A DNA stretch of 64,000 bases from JAVJUV01 sp040220415 (GTDB taxonomy: Bacteria > Pseudomonadota > Alphaproteobacteria > Rhodobacterales > Rhodobacteraceae): assembly GCA_040220415.1 (NCBI GenBank), contig JAVJUV010000102.1:132078-196077 (forward strand). Reading direction: 5' to 3'. The notes under the pieces are model-generated. The model ran no database searches. It saw nothing but the letters and a program-made list of their open reading frames with translations, and was not told the DNA's origin. The translations under genes were made by a program, and so were the position numbers. This document shows positions 35,609-44,941 of this stretch, piece after piece. Positions within the stretch are counted from its first letter, which is position 1, and every line of letters starts with the position of its first letter.

Positions 35609-37615
35609 TCAGTCCGTCAACGGCTGGGGGCGCGGGCGGGGGCGCACGATGACACCCTTGAGCGCCTGGCGGCGATGACCCGGCATCGCAACCAGGTCCT
35701 TCGACAAGGTCAGCGGCTCCACTTCGCCGGTGATACGCGCGCGGTAGACCGGCAGGCTTTCCGCGACACGCATCACGTAATTCCGGGTCTCGTCGAAAGG
35801 GATGTGCTCGATCCAGTCGACGATATCGGCCGCACCGCGCCTCGGATCGCCGTACTCGGCCATCCAGCGGATCGGGCGGCCGGGCCCGGCGTTGTAGCCT
35901 GCCGAGACCATGACGACGTTGCCGTCGAAGGTCGCCATCAACTCGTCGAGATAGGCGGTGCCCAGCCTCGCGTTGTAGGTCGGGTCGCTGATCAGCCGAT
36001 CGCGGCTGTAGGGAAGCTCCAGGTACCGGGCGACATCCTGTGCGGTTCCGGGCATCAGCTGCATCAGGCCGCGTGCGCCGACACCGCTCATCACGACCGG
36101 ATCGAACTCGCTTTCGCGCCGCGCAATGGCCAGAGCCAGTTCACGCGGAACGGGCAGATCCGGCACGCCAAGGTCGACCACGGGGTAATAGGCCGAAGAC
36201 ACGACGATACCGCGGCCCGCCGCTTCCTTGCCGACCATCACGGCAAGGTGAGGCTCGTCGATGGACATCAGGAAATCGCCAAGGCTGCCGATTTCCTCGC
36301 GCGGCAGGGATTCGGTCAGATGACGCAGGAACTGCTCGGCCAGGTTGCGTTCGCCCGCCGCGATGAAGAGACGCGCGGCGGCGAAAACCGAACCGTGGCC
36401 GAATGTCGTATCGCGCCAGGCGGGATATGTCTCGCGGCCGGTCAGCTCGGGGTCCATCGGCAGACCGGCCTTTTCGGCCGCCAGAAGACCGTAGAAGCTG
36501 GTCTGGTATTCCGCTCCGAAAGCATAGGCCAGGCGGGCGTTTTCCTGGTCGCCGCGCAATTCGTGCGCCCGGCCTTCCCAGTATCCGGCACGTCCCAGCG
36601 AGATCGGGGTCTCGACCGAGCCTCTGAACCGCAGGAAATGCTGCAGCGCCAGGTCGCCGTCCTTTTTGTAGGTCAACGCGATGTAGCCCGCCAGCCACTC
36701 GAGATCGGCAAAGTGCGAACCTTCCGTCAGGCCGTGATTCGCCGCCAGGCGATAGGCCACGTCGGTTCGCCCCGCCCGCATCTCGGCCCGGGCAAGACCG
36801 CGGCGCCAGCCCGCCCACCGCGACGGGTCCCCCAGCGCGTCGGGCTTCGCGGCCAGCATCAGCTCGATGGCGTCGGTGTTGCGCCCCTTTCGGGCACGCC
36901 ACTGCATCCGCTCGAAGGTCAGGCCGGGATGATCCGTCAGCGACGAGGGGACAGCCTCGATAAGCGTGTCGACGCCCTTTGCATTGTCCCTGAGCGCCAT
37001 GCGCGCCCGCGCCTTCGCCCGCCAGCCCGGGCCGACAAGCGGCAGCATGCGCTCTGCGTCGCCATCCACGCCGCGCCACAACAGCATGTCCAGCCTTTGC
37101 TCGTGATGGGATTTCAGGACAGTTCCGAAATCCTGCAGAAGCATGTCTTCGTCGGTCTTTGAAAGCGTGCCGGTCAGCCAGATTCGCACCGCTTCCGCTT
37201 CGGCGTCGGCGGAAAGGCCCTTGGCGCGATAGGCGGCGATCAGGCTAAGCGCACCGCCCGAAGTCTGCGGCGGCTCGTCCCGGAAATAGGCGATGACGTC
37301 GTCCGCGCGGGCGCCGTAAGGCAGAATGGCCTCGCCGCGGCGGCGCAAAAGCCGAAGCCCGGGCCAGTCAGGCCGGCGCTCGAGGAACCGCAGGACCGAA
37401 TCGAAGTCGCCCCCGCCATTGCGCAGCCGATGCCATTCGATGATGTCGCGCGCAACCGGGCCGGCGCTATCCGCCATCAGAAGCGCGGCACGCCAGTCCC
37501 CCTTCTGCATCGCCGCCACCGCGCGCTGATACGCCATGATCTCCCCGCTGCTTTGCGAGAGAGCAGCCACGGGCATCCAGGCTATCAGGCTTGCGGCGAT
37601 CAGGGCCTTGATCAT
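35609..37615 (-). CDS. Soluble lytic murein transglycosylase
   Basis: 668 residues with a signal peptide (MIKALIAASLIAWMPVAALS). Large N-terminal helical superhelix as in Slt70, then the SLT catalytic domain: RRESEFDPVVMSGVGARGLMQLMPGTA holds the catalytic Glu (in RRESEFD), and AGYNAGPGR is the third motif. It cleaves glycan strands to 1,6-anhydro-muropeptides in the periplasm. An ATG at 37636 gives seven more residues and cannot be excluded. It is divergent from dapA. Confidence 0.94.
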   Translation of the reverse strand: MIKALIAASLIAWMPVAALSQSSGEIMAYQRAVAAMQKGDWRAALLMADSAGPVARDIIEWHRLRNGGGDFDSVLRFLERRPDWPGLRLLRRRGEAILPYGARADDVIAYFRDEPPQTSGGALSLIAAYRAKGLSADAEAEAVRIWLTGTLSKTDEDMLLQDFGTVLKSHHEQRLDMLLWRGVDGDAERMLPLVGPGWRAKARARMALRDNAKGVDTLIEAVPSSLTDHPGLTFERMQWRARKGRNTDAIELMLAAKPDALGDPSRWAGWRRGLARAEMRAGRTDVAYRLAANHGLTEGSHFADLEWLAGYIALTYKKDGDLALQHFLRFRGSVETPISLGRAGYWEGRAHELRGDQENARLAYAFGAEYQTSFYGLLAAEKAGLPMDPELTGRETYPAWRDTTFGHGSVFAAARLFIAAGERNLAEQFLRHLTESLPREEIGSLGDFLMSIDEPHLAVMVGKEAAGRGIVVSSAYYPVVDLGVPDLPVPRELALAIARRESEFDPVVMSGVGARGLMQLMPGTAQDVARYLELPYSRDRLISDPTYNARLGTAYLDELMATFDGNVVMVSAGYNAGPGRPIRWMAEYGDPRRGAADIVDWIEHIPFDETRNYVMRVAESLPVYRARITGEVEPLTLSKDLVAMPGHRRQALKGVIVRPRPRPQPLTD

Positions 37616-37751
37616 GGCAACAGGTCCGTTCGTCATCCGCCCCTCAGCCGGGCGACCATCGCATTTCAGCGGCATCTTGGCAATTCCTGTCTTGCAATAT
37701 AGGGTCCGCGCGCCGCAATTGGCGGCAGAATGCACACAAAGGAGATGCGTC

Positions 37752-38627
37752 ATGTTCCAGGGCTCCATGCCGGCACTTGTCACTCCGTTCTCGGACGGAA
37801 AGCTGGACCTCGACGCACTCAAATCGCTGGTCGAGTGGCAGATCGAATCGGGCTCTTCTGCGCTGGTGCCGGTGGGTACGACGGGCGAAAGCCCGACGCT
37901 GACGCACGAGGAACACGAGACCGTCATCGAGGAAGTCGTGAAGGCGGCCGCGGGACGCGTGCCGGTGATCGCCGGCGCCGGCTCGAACAACACGGCCGAG
38001 GGCATCCGCTTCATTCAGCATGCCGCAAAGGTGGGGGCCGATGCCGCGCTGGTGGTGACGCCGTACTATAACAAGCCGACGCAGGAAGGCATGTATCAGC
38101 ACTTCAAGGCGATGCACGATGCGGCGGACATCCCGATCATCATCTACAACATCCCCGGCCGCTCGGTCGTGGATATGACCCCGGACACGATGGGCAGGCT
38201 GGCCAGGTTGCCGCGGATCATCGGCGTCAAGGACGCCACCGGCGATATCAGCCGGGTGGCCAAGCAGCGGATTTCCTGCGGCAAGGACTTCGTCCAGATC
38301 TCGGGCGAGGATGCGACCGCCATCAGCTTCAACGCGCAGGGCGGCGTGGGCTGCATCAGCGTGACGGCCAATGTCGCGCCCGGGCTTTGTGCCGAGATGC
38401 AGGCCGCGACGTTGCGCGGCGACTATGCCACGGCACTGGAAATCACGGATCGTCTGATGCCGCTTCATATCGCGATCTTCCTCGAGCCCGGCCTGGCCGG
38501 AGCGAAATACGGCCTGTCCCTGCTTGGCCGTTGCAAGGACGAGGTGCGCCTGCCGCTGGTCGAAGTCAGCGACGGCACCAAGCTGGCGATCAAGGACGCG
38601 ATGATTCACGCGGGCCTCCTCAACTGA
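37752..38627 (+). CDS. dapA: 4-hydroxy-tetrahydrodipicolinate synthase
   Basis: 291 residues. It condenses aspartate semialdehyde with pyruvate, the first committed step of lysine and diaminopimelate synthesis. The Schiff-base Lys is in IIGVKDATGD, the catalytic Tyr in TPYYNKPTQ, and PVGTTGESPTLTHEEH is the TGE motif with the substrate-binding residues. AAAGGAG lies before the ATG. Length is standard. A DMT transporter gene is coupled to its 3' end. Confidence 0.97.
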   Translation: MFQGSMPALVTPFSDGKLDLDALKSLVEWQIESGSSALVPVGTTGESPTLTHEEHETVIEEVVKAAAGRVPVIAGAGSNNTAEGIRFIQHAAKVGADAALVVTPYYNKPTQEGMYQHFKAMHDAADIPIIIYNIPGRSVVDMTPDTMGRLARLPRIIGVKDATGDISRVAKQRISCGKDFVQISGEDATAISFNAQGGVGCISVTANVAPGLCAEMQAATLRGDYATALEITDRLMPLHIAIFLEPGLAGAKYGLSLLGRCKDEVRLPLVEVSDGTKLAIKDAMIHAGLLN

Positions 38628-38677
38628 GCGCGACACCAGACACGATCGGCCGCGACAATCTGATCGGTAGCCTGTGG

Positions 38678-39508
38678 ATGACGGCTGCCATGGCCGGTTT
38701 CGCTGTCGAGGACGCGCTTTTGAAGGGCGCGGGCCGAGAGATTCCGGCGGGCCAGGTGATGATCTGGTTCGGGTTGGGGGGCATGGCGCTTTTTACCCTT
38801 GCGGCCTTGCTGAAAGGTGAAAGCCTGTTTCCCGCCTCGGCCCGGCAGAAGACCATGCTGATCCGGAATGGTTTCGAGCTGTGCGGGCGCCTGTTTTATA
38901 CTCTGGCGATCATTCTGGCGCCGCTGTCATCGGCAACCGCGATCCTTCAGGCCGCACCGATCGTCGTTGTCGCGGGCGCGGCGCTGTTCTTTCGCGAGCA
39001 TGTCGGCTGGCGGAGGTGGAGCGCGATTGCCCTTGGCCTGACCGGCGTGCTGGTCATCCTGCGGCCCGGGGCCGATGATTTCACCGTCTTCACGGCGTTC
39101 GCCGTCCTGGGGATGCTGGGCTTCGCCCTTCGCGACCTGGCCACGCGGGCCGCGCCCATGACGATGGGCACCTTCACGCTGGGCGTCTACGGCTTCGCGA
39201 TGATCGTGATCGCGGGCCTGTGCACCTGGGCGTTTCAGGGCGTGCCCTTCGTGCCGCCCACAGGGGCCTCTGCTCTCTACCTTGCGCTGGCCTGTGCCTT
39301 CGGCTTCGCGGGCTATACCTCGCTGACCCACGCGATGCGGACGGGCGAGGTCTCGGCGGTGACGCCGTTCCGCTATACGCGGCTTCTGTTTGGGATCGGT
39401 CTGGGCATTGCCGTCTTCGGTGAACGCCCCGACCTGCCGACGATCATCGGCAGCCTGATTGTCGTCGCCTCGGGTCTCTACATCCTGATGCGGGGCAGCC
39501 GGCGCTAG
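38678..39508 (+). CDS. DMT-family (EamA) transporter
   Basis: 276 residues from the ATG at 38678, with two EamA repeats of five helices each. This start cuts into the first helix. In the same frame the codon CTG at 38624 overlaps the dapA stop as CTGA, the same geometry as the ATGA/GTGA/TTGA junctions elsewhere in the window, and would give a 294-residue protein with a full first helix (NLIGSLWMTAAMAGF...). I consider that start at least as likely. Substrate unknown. It ends convergent with the ion-channel gene, overlapping by 4 nt. Confidence 0.88.
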   Translation: MTAAMAGFAVEDALLKGAGREIPAGQVMIWFGLGGMALFTLAALLKGESLFPASARQKTMLIRNGFELCGRLFYTLAIILAPLSSATAILQAAPIVVVAGAALFFREHVGWRRWSAIALGLTGVLVILRPGADDFTVFTAFAVLGMLGFALRDLATRAAPMTMGTFTLGVYGFAMIVIAGLCTWAFQGVPFVPPTGASALYLALACAFGFAGYTSLTHAMRTGEVSAVTPFRYTRLLFGIGLGIAVFGERPDLPTIIGSLIVVASGLYILMRGSRR

Positions 39509-39939
39509 TGCGGGCCGCCGCGTTGCCGAAGACGGGTGTCGCGCAGGATTTCGACCAGGATCGCGGTCAGCAATCCGAACATCAGCAGGCCGTTGGCCGC
39601 GGCCAGGCCGCCCAGCAGCCGCCATTCGGTCGGCAACAGGATGTCGCCGAAGCCCAGCGTCGTGAAGGCCACCAGCGAGAAATAGATGGACGCCTCGAAT
39701 TCGACGAAGATCTCAAGCTCGTACAGCGCCACGGCCCAGACCCAGACCGACACGGTCATCATGCCAAGAGTCCAGATCAGCGAAAGCGACAGCACGACCA
39801 TCAGCTTCGGACCATGCGGGGGCCGGACCGCCCAGGGGTGAAGCGTCCGAAGGATCGACTCGAGCGCCCACCACGACACGGCGGCGACAACGATGGTGGC
39901 AAGGATCAGAAGGCTGCCGAGGGCGAGTTGCGTAACCAT
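39505..39939 (-). CDS. Small ion channel (K+ channel pore family)
   Basis: 144 residues. Three membrane helices, with a pore loop between the second and third: FTTLGFGDI matches the TxGFGD form of the potassium selectivity filter. There is no cytoplasmic RCK or cyclic-nucleotide domain, so it is a minimal channel that would act as a tetramer. Conductance and gating are unknown. It is divergent from smpB. Confidence 0.87.
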   Translation of the reverse strand: MVTQLALGSLLILATIVVAAVSWWALESILRTLHPWAVRPPHGPKLMVVLSLSLIWTLGMMTVSVWVWAVALYELEIFVEFEASIYFSLVAFTTLGFGDILLPTEWRLLGGLAAANGLLMFGLLTAILVEILRDTRLRQRGGPH

Positions 39940-40017
39940 GCGCGCATATTCACAGACGCCCCGCCCGGGTCAACTGCACTGGACAGGCGTGGTGTCCGCG
40001 CCTATTTCGGCTGGATC

Positions 40018-40491
40018 ATGGCCAAACCCAAGGACAACCCCAATTACAAGGTCGTCGCCGAGAACCGGCGCGCGCGGTACGACTATGCCATCGAGGATGA
40101 CATAGAATGCGGCATCATGCTGATGGGCAGCGAAGTGAAGTCGCTGCGGACGGGGCAATCGAACATCGCCGAAAGCTATGCCGCCGTCGAAGACGGAGAG
40201 CTCTGGCTGGTGAACAGCTATATCGCACCCTATGATCAGGCGATGTTCGGGCACGAAGACCGGCGCAGGCGCAAACTTCTCGTGTCGAAAAAACAGCTAT
40301 CCGATCTCTGGAACGCCACGCAGCGCAAGGGCATGACCCTGGTTCCGCTGGTCATGTACTTCAACCATCGCGGCATCGCGAAGGTGAAACTGGGTATCGC
40401 GAAAGGCAAGAAGACGCACGACAAGCGCGAGACCGAGGCAAAGCGCGACTGGAACCGGCAGAAGCAGAGGTTGCTGAAAGAGCACGGTTGA
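40018..40491 (+). CDS. smpB: SsrA-binding protein SmpB
   Basis: 157 residues, the standard length. It binds tmRNA and brings it to stalled ribosomes for trans-translation. NYKVVAENRRARYDYAIEDD at the start, GSEVKSLRTGQSNIAES, and the basic C-terminal tail (KGKKTHDKRETEAKRDW) are all typical. A frame that extends far upstream overlaps the channel gene and was rejected. The tmRNA gene itself is not in the window. Confidence 0.97.
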   Translation: MAKPKDNPNYKVVAENRRARYDYAIEDDIECGIMLMGSEVKSLRTGQSNIAESYAAVEDGELWLVNSYIAPYDQAMFGHEDRRRRKLLVSKKQLSDLWNATQRKGMTLVPLVMYFNHRGIAKVKLGIAKGKKTHDKRETEAKRDWNRQKQRLLKEHG

Positions 40492-40601
40492 CACGCCGGC
40501 GCGCCGATTTCTTCTTGCCATAATTCTGCCGTTGTTGTGTCAAAGTGTGTCTTTTAGAACGCCCAAGAAACACATGACACGAGTTACCAGGTGCGACGAG
40601 C

Positions 40602-41513
40602 ATGCCGTATAATGCCGGGGATCTGAAATGGGGTCAGACGACCCTTGGAACGCCAAGCGGTACGATCACCTGGTCGGCCGACTACGTAGACGCCCTGAAC
40701 TACAGCACAGCGTTCACGTCGTCTGATTTCGACGCCGCGCTGACGGCCGCGTTCGACACATGGGAAAGCGTCGCGGCCATCGATTTCCAGATGGTCTCGT
40801 CGGGAACTCCCGCCGATGTGACCGTGGCTTCCGCTGGGCTGAACGGCGCTGCGGGAACGGCGCAGTACACGTTCGGTTCAAATCCGGGTCTCAGCGAGAT
40901 TTTCAGCGGAACCGTCACGTTCAATTCCAATTACTCATGGTCTCCCTACGGCGGATCGGGTGGTGTGGATTTCTTTGCCGTGGCCCTTCACGAGATCGGG
41001 CACATCATTGGTCTGGGGCATGTGAACGATCCATCCGAGATCATGAATCCCATCATCTCCACCGACACGCTCGGAAGCGGTGATATTGCAGGCGCGCAAT
41101 TCCTTTATGGCCGCGACCTGAGTGACGTCCCCGCCCCGGCAAATGAAGGTCCGGCAGCGGCGGCGCCCTCGGCCGGCGTGTCCAGCAGCGACGATGGCGG
41201 CGGAGGCGGCGCGGGGCTTCTGCTTGGGCTGCTCGCCGCGATAGTCGGACTGCTGTTCGGCGGTGTCGGCGCGGGCGTTGCCATTGCCGCCGGCCGGGTC
41301 GCGATGGACGAAGATCAGGATGGGCCGGATACGGATGACGATCATGGGCACGAAAGCGGTGCCGGTGGCATCATGGAACATGTCCACAGCGTCTATGTCG
41401 CCGGCATGCCGTTGCCGGGCATTCCGGTGGAAGACTGCGCCAGTTGCTGCGGCTGCTACGGCCCGTGTGATTGCGCAATCGAGCAGGCCTACGGCAACGA
41501 AGCCCTGATCTAG
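40602..41513 (+). CDS. Matrixin-like (M10) metalloprotease with C-terminal hydrophobic and Cys-rich tail
   Basis: 303 residues. The first 172 residues are a compact matrixin domain: zinc motif HEIGHIIGLGH (His130, Glu131, His134, His140) and Met-turn with Met148 in SEIMNP. No signal peptide is visible. Then comes a linker rich in Ala and Gly, a hydrophobic segment (about 203-231), an acidic stretch (236-248, with seven Asp), and six Cys within 13 residues (279-291: CASCCGCYGPCDC). This tail is not part of the family core and I know no match. Membrane anchoring or secretion by a type I system would fit. It has its own upstream region of 110 nt. Confidence 0.85.
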   Translation: MPYNAGDLKWGQTTLGTPSGTITWSADYVDALNYSTAFTSSDFDAALTAAFDTWESVAAIDFQMVSSGTPADVTVASAGLNGAAGTAQYTFGSNPGLSEIFSGTVTFNSNYSWSPYGGSGGVDFFAVALHEIGHIIGLGHVNDPSEIMNPIISTDTLGSGDIAGAQFLYGRDLSDVPAPANEGPAAAAPSAGVSSSDDGGGGGAGLLLGLLAAIVGLLFGGVGAGVAIAAGRVAMDEDQDGPDTDDDHGHESGAGGIMEHVHSVYVAGMPLPGIPVEDCASCCGCYGPCDCAIEQAYGNEALI

Positions 41514-42541
41514 TCGAACATCCCTGCAACACGGCCCAGCAGCATGAAGGCGCGCGCCGTGCGGGTTTCGGACATCTCGACGATTTCGGCGTCGGAGAGA
41601 TCTTCGGCCACGGTCGCAAGCGTCTTGTCGAAGGTTCGCAGGAAATGATGCGAAGTGTCCCGGAATATCGAATCCTGTCGCATCCGGGCCGATGTGAGGG
41701 CCAGTGACGACCGGTCGCGAATGCCGCCAAGGCCCGCGATGGTGCGTCCGCGTTCACCGCCGGCAAACCGGCGCCAGATCTCGGGGCGCGCGCGGTCGGG
41801 CGTCAGATCGTCCATGTAGATACCGTCCTGGCTGAGCAGTGTCAGAACGTCCTGGCTGGCCTGGATCAGCTTCGAGACCCGCCGATCCTGAAGGGCGCGG
41901 CGCAAGGATGCAAAGCCGGCCACGTCGTCCGCGGTTTCGGGGAAATTCATCGCGGAAATCATGTCTTCGACCGACACCGGACTACCGCCCGCCTCGGGCG
42001 GGGTCGAAAGGGCCAGCGCGGGCTGATAATCGGCCTCGTGCCGCGAACCTTCCTCGCCAACACCTGCCAGCGGGCGCGCCGCCGATGGCTCGGGAACCGA
42101 GCGCGTGCTCACGAAACTTGCAAGGGCGTGTTCGGCCCGCTTCTGCCCTTTCACGATCTCGTCGATCTTGCGCTCGACGTTCGGCCCCATCGTGGTCGCC
42201 GCCATCTGGGCCTGGGCGATATAGATCTGACGCATCGCGTCCATCGACGCCTGCAACCTCTCGCTTTCGTCCTGCACGATGCGCGCGCTTTTCAGCGCAA
42301 TGGCGGCGATCCAGACCAGCGCGACCGGCAGAATGACCGCCAGGACGACGATCAGGAACCGCAGGGGACCAAGGTTCTCGCCGTCGCCCAGGCCGACAAG
42401 GGCCAGAAACAGAATGCAGAAGACTACCCAGACACCGCTGACGGCGATGGCGATCTTGTCTGCCGGATCCACGGCGTCCCGCCGGTTCATTCGGCTGTAA
42501 ATACCAAGATCGACCGGAGGCTCCGGACGGTTTTCAGACAT
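41510..42541 (-). CDS. Membrane protein with coiled coil, unknown function
   Basis: 343 residues. Two membrane helices at about 33-50 and 60-83, then a helical stretch likely to form a coiled coil (about 85-145), a low-complexity Pro/Ala/Glu linker, and a C-terminal domain of about 150 residues rich in helices. No known domain. It resembles a protein that is conserved in Rhodobacteraceae next to greA; this is from memory. Its stop overlaps the matrixin stop in a CTAG, convergent. Confidence 0.8.
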   Translation of the reverse strand: MSENRPEPPVDLGIYSRMNRRDAVDPADKIAIAVSGVWVVFCILFLALVGLGDGENLGPLRFLIVVLAVILPVALVWIAAIALKSARIVQDESERLQASMDAMRQIYIAQAQMAATTMGPNVERKIDEIVKGQKRAEHALASFVSTRSVPEPSAARPLAGVGEEGSRHEADYQPALALSTPPEAGGSPVSVEDMISAMNFPETADDVAGFASLRRALQDRRVSKLIQASQDVLTLLSQDGIYMDDLTPDRARPEIWRRFAGGERGRTIAGLGGIRDRSSLALTSARMRQDSIFRDTSHHFLRTFDKTLATVAEDLSDAEIVEMSETRTARAFMLLGRVAGMFD

Positions 42542-42563
42542 TTTCGAACGCGGCTCCCGCGGC

Positions 42564-43034
42564 TCAGGAATACTCGATCTTCAGAATTTCGTAGGACTTT
42601 TCACCGCCGGGCGTGCGAACTTCGACGCTGTCGCCCTCGTCCTTTCCGATAAGGGCGCGTGCCAGCGGCGACTTGATGTTCAGTTTTCCCGCTTCGATAT
42701 CCGCCTCGGGCTCGCCGACAATCCGATAGGTTCTCTCTTCGTCCGTGTCCTCATCGACGACCGTGACGATCGCGCCGAACTTCACCGAGCCAGACAGCTT
42801 CGAGGTGTCGATGACGTCGGCGCGCGAAAGGACGCCCTCGAGCTCCTTCACGCGCCCTTCGATGAAGCTCTGCTTCTCGCGGGCGGCGTGGTACTCGGCG
42901 TTTTCGCTGAGGTCGCCATGCTCGCGCGCCTCGGCAATCGCACGGATGACCGCCGGGCGCTCCTCGGATTTGAGCTTTTTCAATTCTTCATTGAGCGCGG
43001 TGTATCCCGCGCGTGTGAGCGGTATCTTTTCCAT
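42564..43034 (-). CDS. greA: Transcription elongation factor GreA
   Basis: 156 residues, standard. It enters the RNA polymerase channel and stimulates cleavage of backtracked RNA. N-terminal antiparallel coiled coil (about 10-75) with the tip HGDLSENAEYHAAREKQ, whose acidic residues act at the polymerase active site; C-terminal FKBP-like domain follows (GDSVEVRTPGGEKSYEILKIEY). It is divergent from etfD by 178 nt. A long upstream frame extension is antisense to etfD and was rejected. Confidence 0.97.
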   Translation of the reverse strand: MEKIPLTRAGYTALNEELKKLKSEERPAVIRAIAEAREHGDLSENAEYHAAREKQSFIEGRVKELEGVLSRADVIDTSKLSGSVKFGAIVTVVDEDTDEERTYRIVGEPEADIEAGKLNIKSPLARALIGKDEGDSVEVRTPGGEKSYEILKIEYS

Positions 43035-43212
43035 GGGAACCAACTTTGGACGCAAGTCTGCCCGACTTCTAACGCCCTCGCACGGGGGGGAGTCAAGAGA
43101 AGCATGCCGCGTGGGCGGAAAGCTGTAACGTTCCGTCGCAATTGACCCGGAGGCCGCTTCGCGGATAGGCCATTCTTCGAAAAGCGATCGCAGAACAGGG
43201 GAGCCGGGGAAC

Positions 43213-44847
43213 ATGGCCGAGATCGAGCGCGAAAGCATGGAATTTGACGTGGTCATCGTGGGCGCCGGTCCGGCCGGCCTTTCGGCGGCGATCAGGCTCA
43301 AACAGCTGGACGCGGATCTTGAAGTCGTCGTTCTGGAGAAAGGCTCCGAGGTCGGCGCGCATATTCTGTCGGGTGCCGTTCTGGACCCCTGCGGGCTGGA
43401 TGCCCTGATCCCCGACTGGAAGGAAAGGGGCGCGCCGCTGAACGTGCCCGTGCGCGAGGACAATTTCTACCTTCTTGGCGAGGCCGGTTCGGTGCGCATC
43501 CCGAATTTTCCCATGCCGCCACTGATGTCGAACCACGGTAATTACATCGTCTCGATGGGCAATGTCTGCCGCTGGATGGCCGAACAGGCCGAAGAGATGG
43601 GCGTCCAGGTCTTCCCCGGGTTCGCCGCCTCGGAACTGATCTACGGCGAGAGCGGCGAGGTTCGCGGTGTCGTCGCGGGGGAAATGGGCAGACAGACCGA
43701 CGGCACCCCCGGACCGCAGTACGAGCCGGGTATGGAACTGCTCGGCAAGTATGTCTTCCTTGGCGAAGGCGTGCGCGGATCGCTGGCCAAGCAGGTCATC
43801 GCGAAATACGAACTCGACCGGAACGCCGAGCCGCAGAAATACGGTCTGGGCATGAAGGAGATCTGGGAGATCGACCCGGACAAGCACCGCGAGGGCAGCG
43901 TCACCCACACGATGGGCTGGCCGCTGGGCAAGAATGCCGGCGGCGGGTCTTTCATCTACCACCTTGACAACAATCAGGTTTATGTCGGGTTCGTGGTTCA
44001 CCTGAACTATCGCAATCCCTACCTGTACCCCTACATGGAGTTCCAGCGCTTCAAGCATCATCCGATGGTCGCGAAGCTGCTGGAGGGCGGAAAGCGCATC
44101 GCCTACGGCGCCCGTGCCATCACCGAGGGCGGCTACCAGTCGATGCCCGAAGCGGCTTTCCCCGGCGGCGCTCTGCTTGGTTGCTCGGTCGGGCTGGTCA
44201 ACGTGCCCCGCATCAAGGGCAACCACAACGCCATGCTGTCCGGAAAGGCCGCGGCCGAGCATGCGTATCGCGCCATCCGGGAAGACCGCTCGGGCGATCT
44301 GCTGGAAGGGTACACGAAGGAACTGAAGGAAGGCCCCATCGGCAGGGATCTCAGGAAGGTCAGGAATGTGAAACCGCTCTGGTCCGATCACGGTCTGCTG
44401 ACGTCGCTGACCCTGGGTGGCCTCGACATGTGGACCAACACGCTCGGTTTCTCTTTTCTCGGCACCCGGAAGCACGGCAAATCAGACGCGGCGGCCACCG
44501 GTGAGGCGTCTAAGTTCCAGCCGATCGTCTATCCAAAGCCCGACGGCAAACTGTCGTTCGATCGCCTGACCAATGTCAGCTTCTCGTTCACCAACCACGA
44601 GGAAAGCCAGCCCTCGCATCTGAAACTGGTCGACCCCGATATACCGATCGCGGTCAACCTGCCGAAGTATGCCGAACCGGCACAGCGCTATTGCCCCGCA
44701 GGGGTCTACGAAGTGGTCGATGACAAGTTCGTCATCAACTTCCAGAATTGCGTTCACTGCAAGACCTGCGACATCAAGGATCCGTCCCAGAACATCAACT
44801 GGACAGTGCCACAGGGCGGCGACGGCCCGAACTATCCGAATATGTAA
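43213..44847 (+). CDS. etfD: Electron transfer flavoprotein-ubiquinone oxidoreductase
   Basis: 544 residues. ETF-QO passes electrons from reduced ETF to ubiquinone at the inner membrane. FAD motif VVIVGAGPAGLSAAIRLK near the N terminus; hydrophobic membrane-docking segments in the middle; and a C-terminal 4Fe-4S site with Cys in CPAGVYE and in NCVHCKTCDIKDPSQNI. All parts complete. A weak hairpin GGGCGG / CCGCCC follows the stop at 44862-44878 without a T-run. Confidence 0.96.
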   Translation: MAEIERESMEFDVVIVGAGPAGLSAAIRLKQLDADLEVVVLEKGSEVGAHILSGAVLDPCGLDALIPDWKERGAPLNVPVREDNFYLLGEAGSVRIPNFPMPPLMSNHGNYIVSMGNVCRWMAEQAEEMGVQVFPGFAASELIYGESGEVRGVVAGEMGRQTDGTPGPQYEPGMELLGKYVFLGEGVRGSLAKQVIAKYELDRNAEPQKYGLGMKEIWEIDPDKHREGSVTHTMGWPLGKNAGGGSFIYHLDNNQVYVGFVVHLNYRNPYLYPYMEFQRFKHHPMVAKLLEGGKRIAYGARAITEGGYQSMPEAAFPGGALLGCSVGLVNVPRIKGNHNAMLSGKAAAEHAYRAIREDRSGDLLEGYTKELKEGPIGRDLRKVRNVKPLWSDHGLLTSLTLGGLDMWTNTLGFSFLGTRKHGKSDAAATGEASKFQPIVYPKPDGKLSFDRLTNVSFSFTNHEESQPSHLKLVDPDIPIAVNLPKYAEPAQRYCPAGVYEVVDDKFVINFQNCVHCKTCDIKDPSQNINWTVPQGGDGPNYPNM

Positions 44848-44941
44848 CACTCGCTTGAGAAGGGCGGCATTTCCGCCCCCCTCCATTGCTAAGCACCAAG
44901 GTGCGGACTAGGTTTTCCGGAAACGGGAAAAGGGCCGTCTC

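Noticed and set aside
44862..44878. Terminator after etfD
   Set aside because: A 6-bp GC stem is present but it is not followed by a T-run; too weak to list as a terminator.
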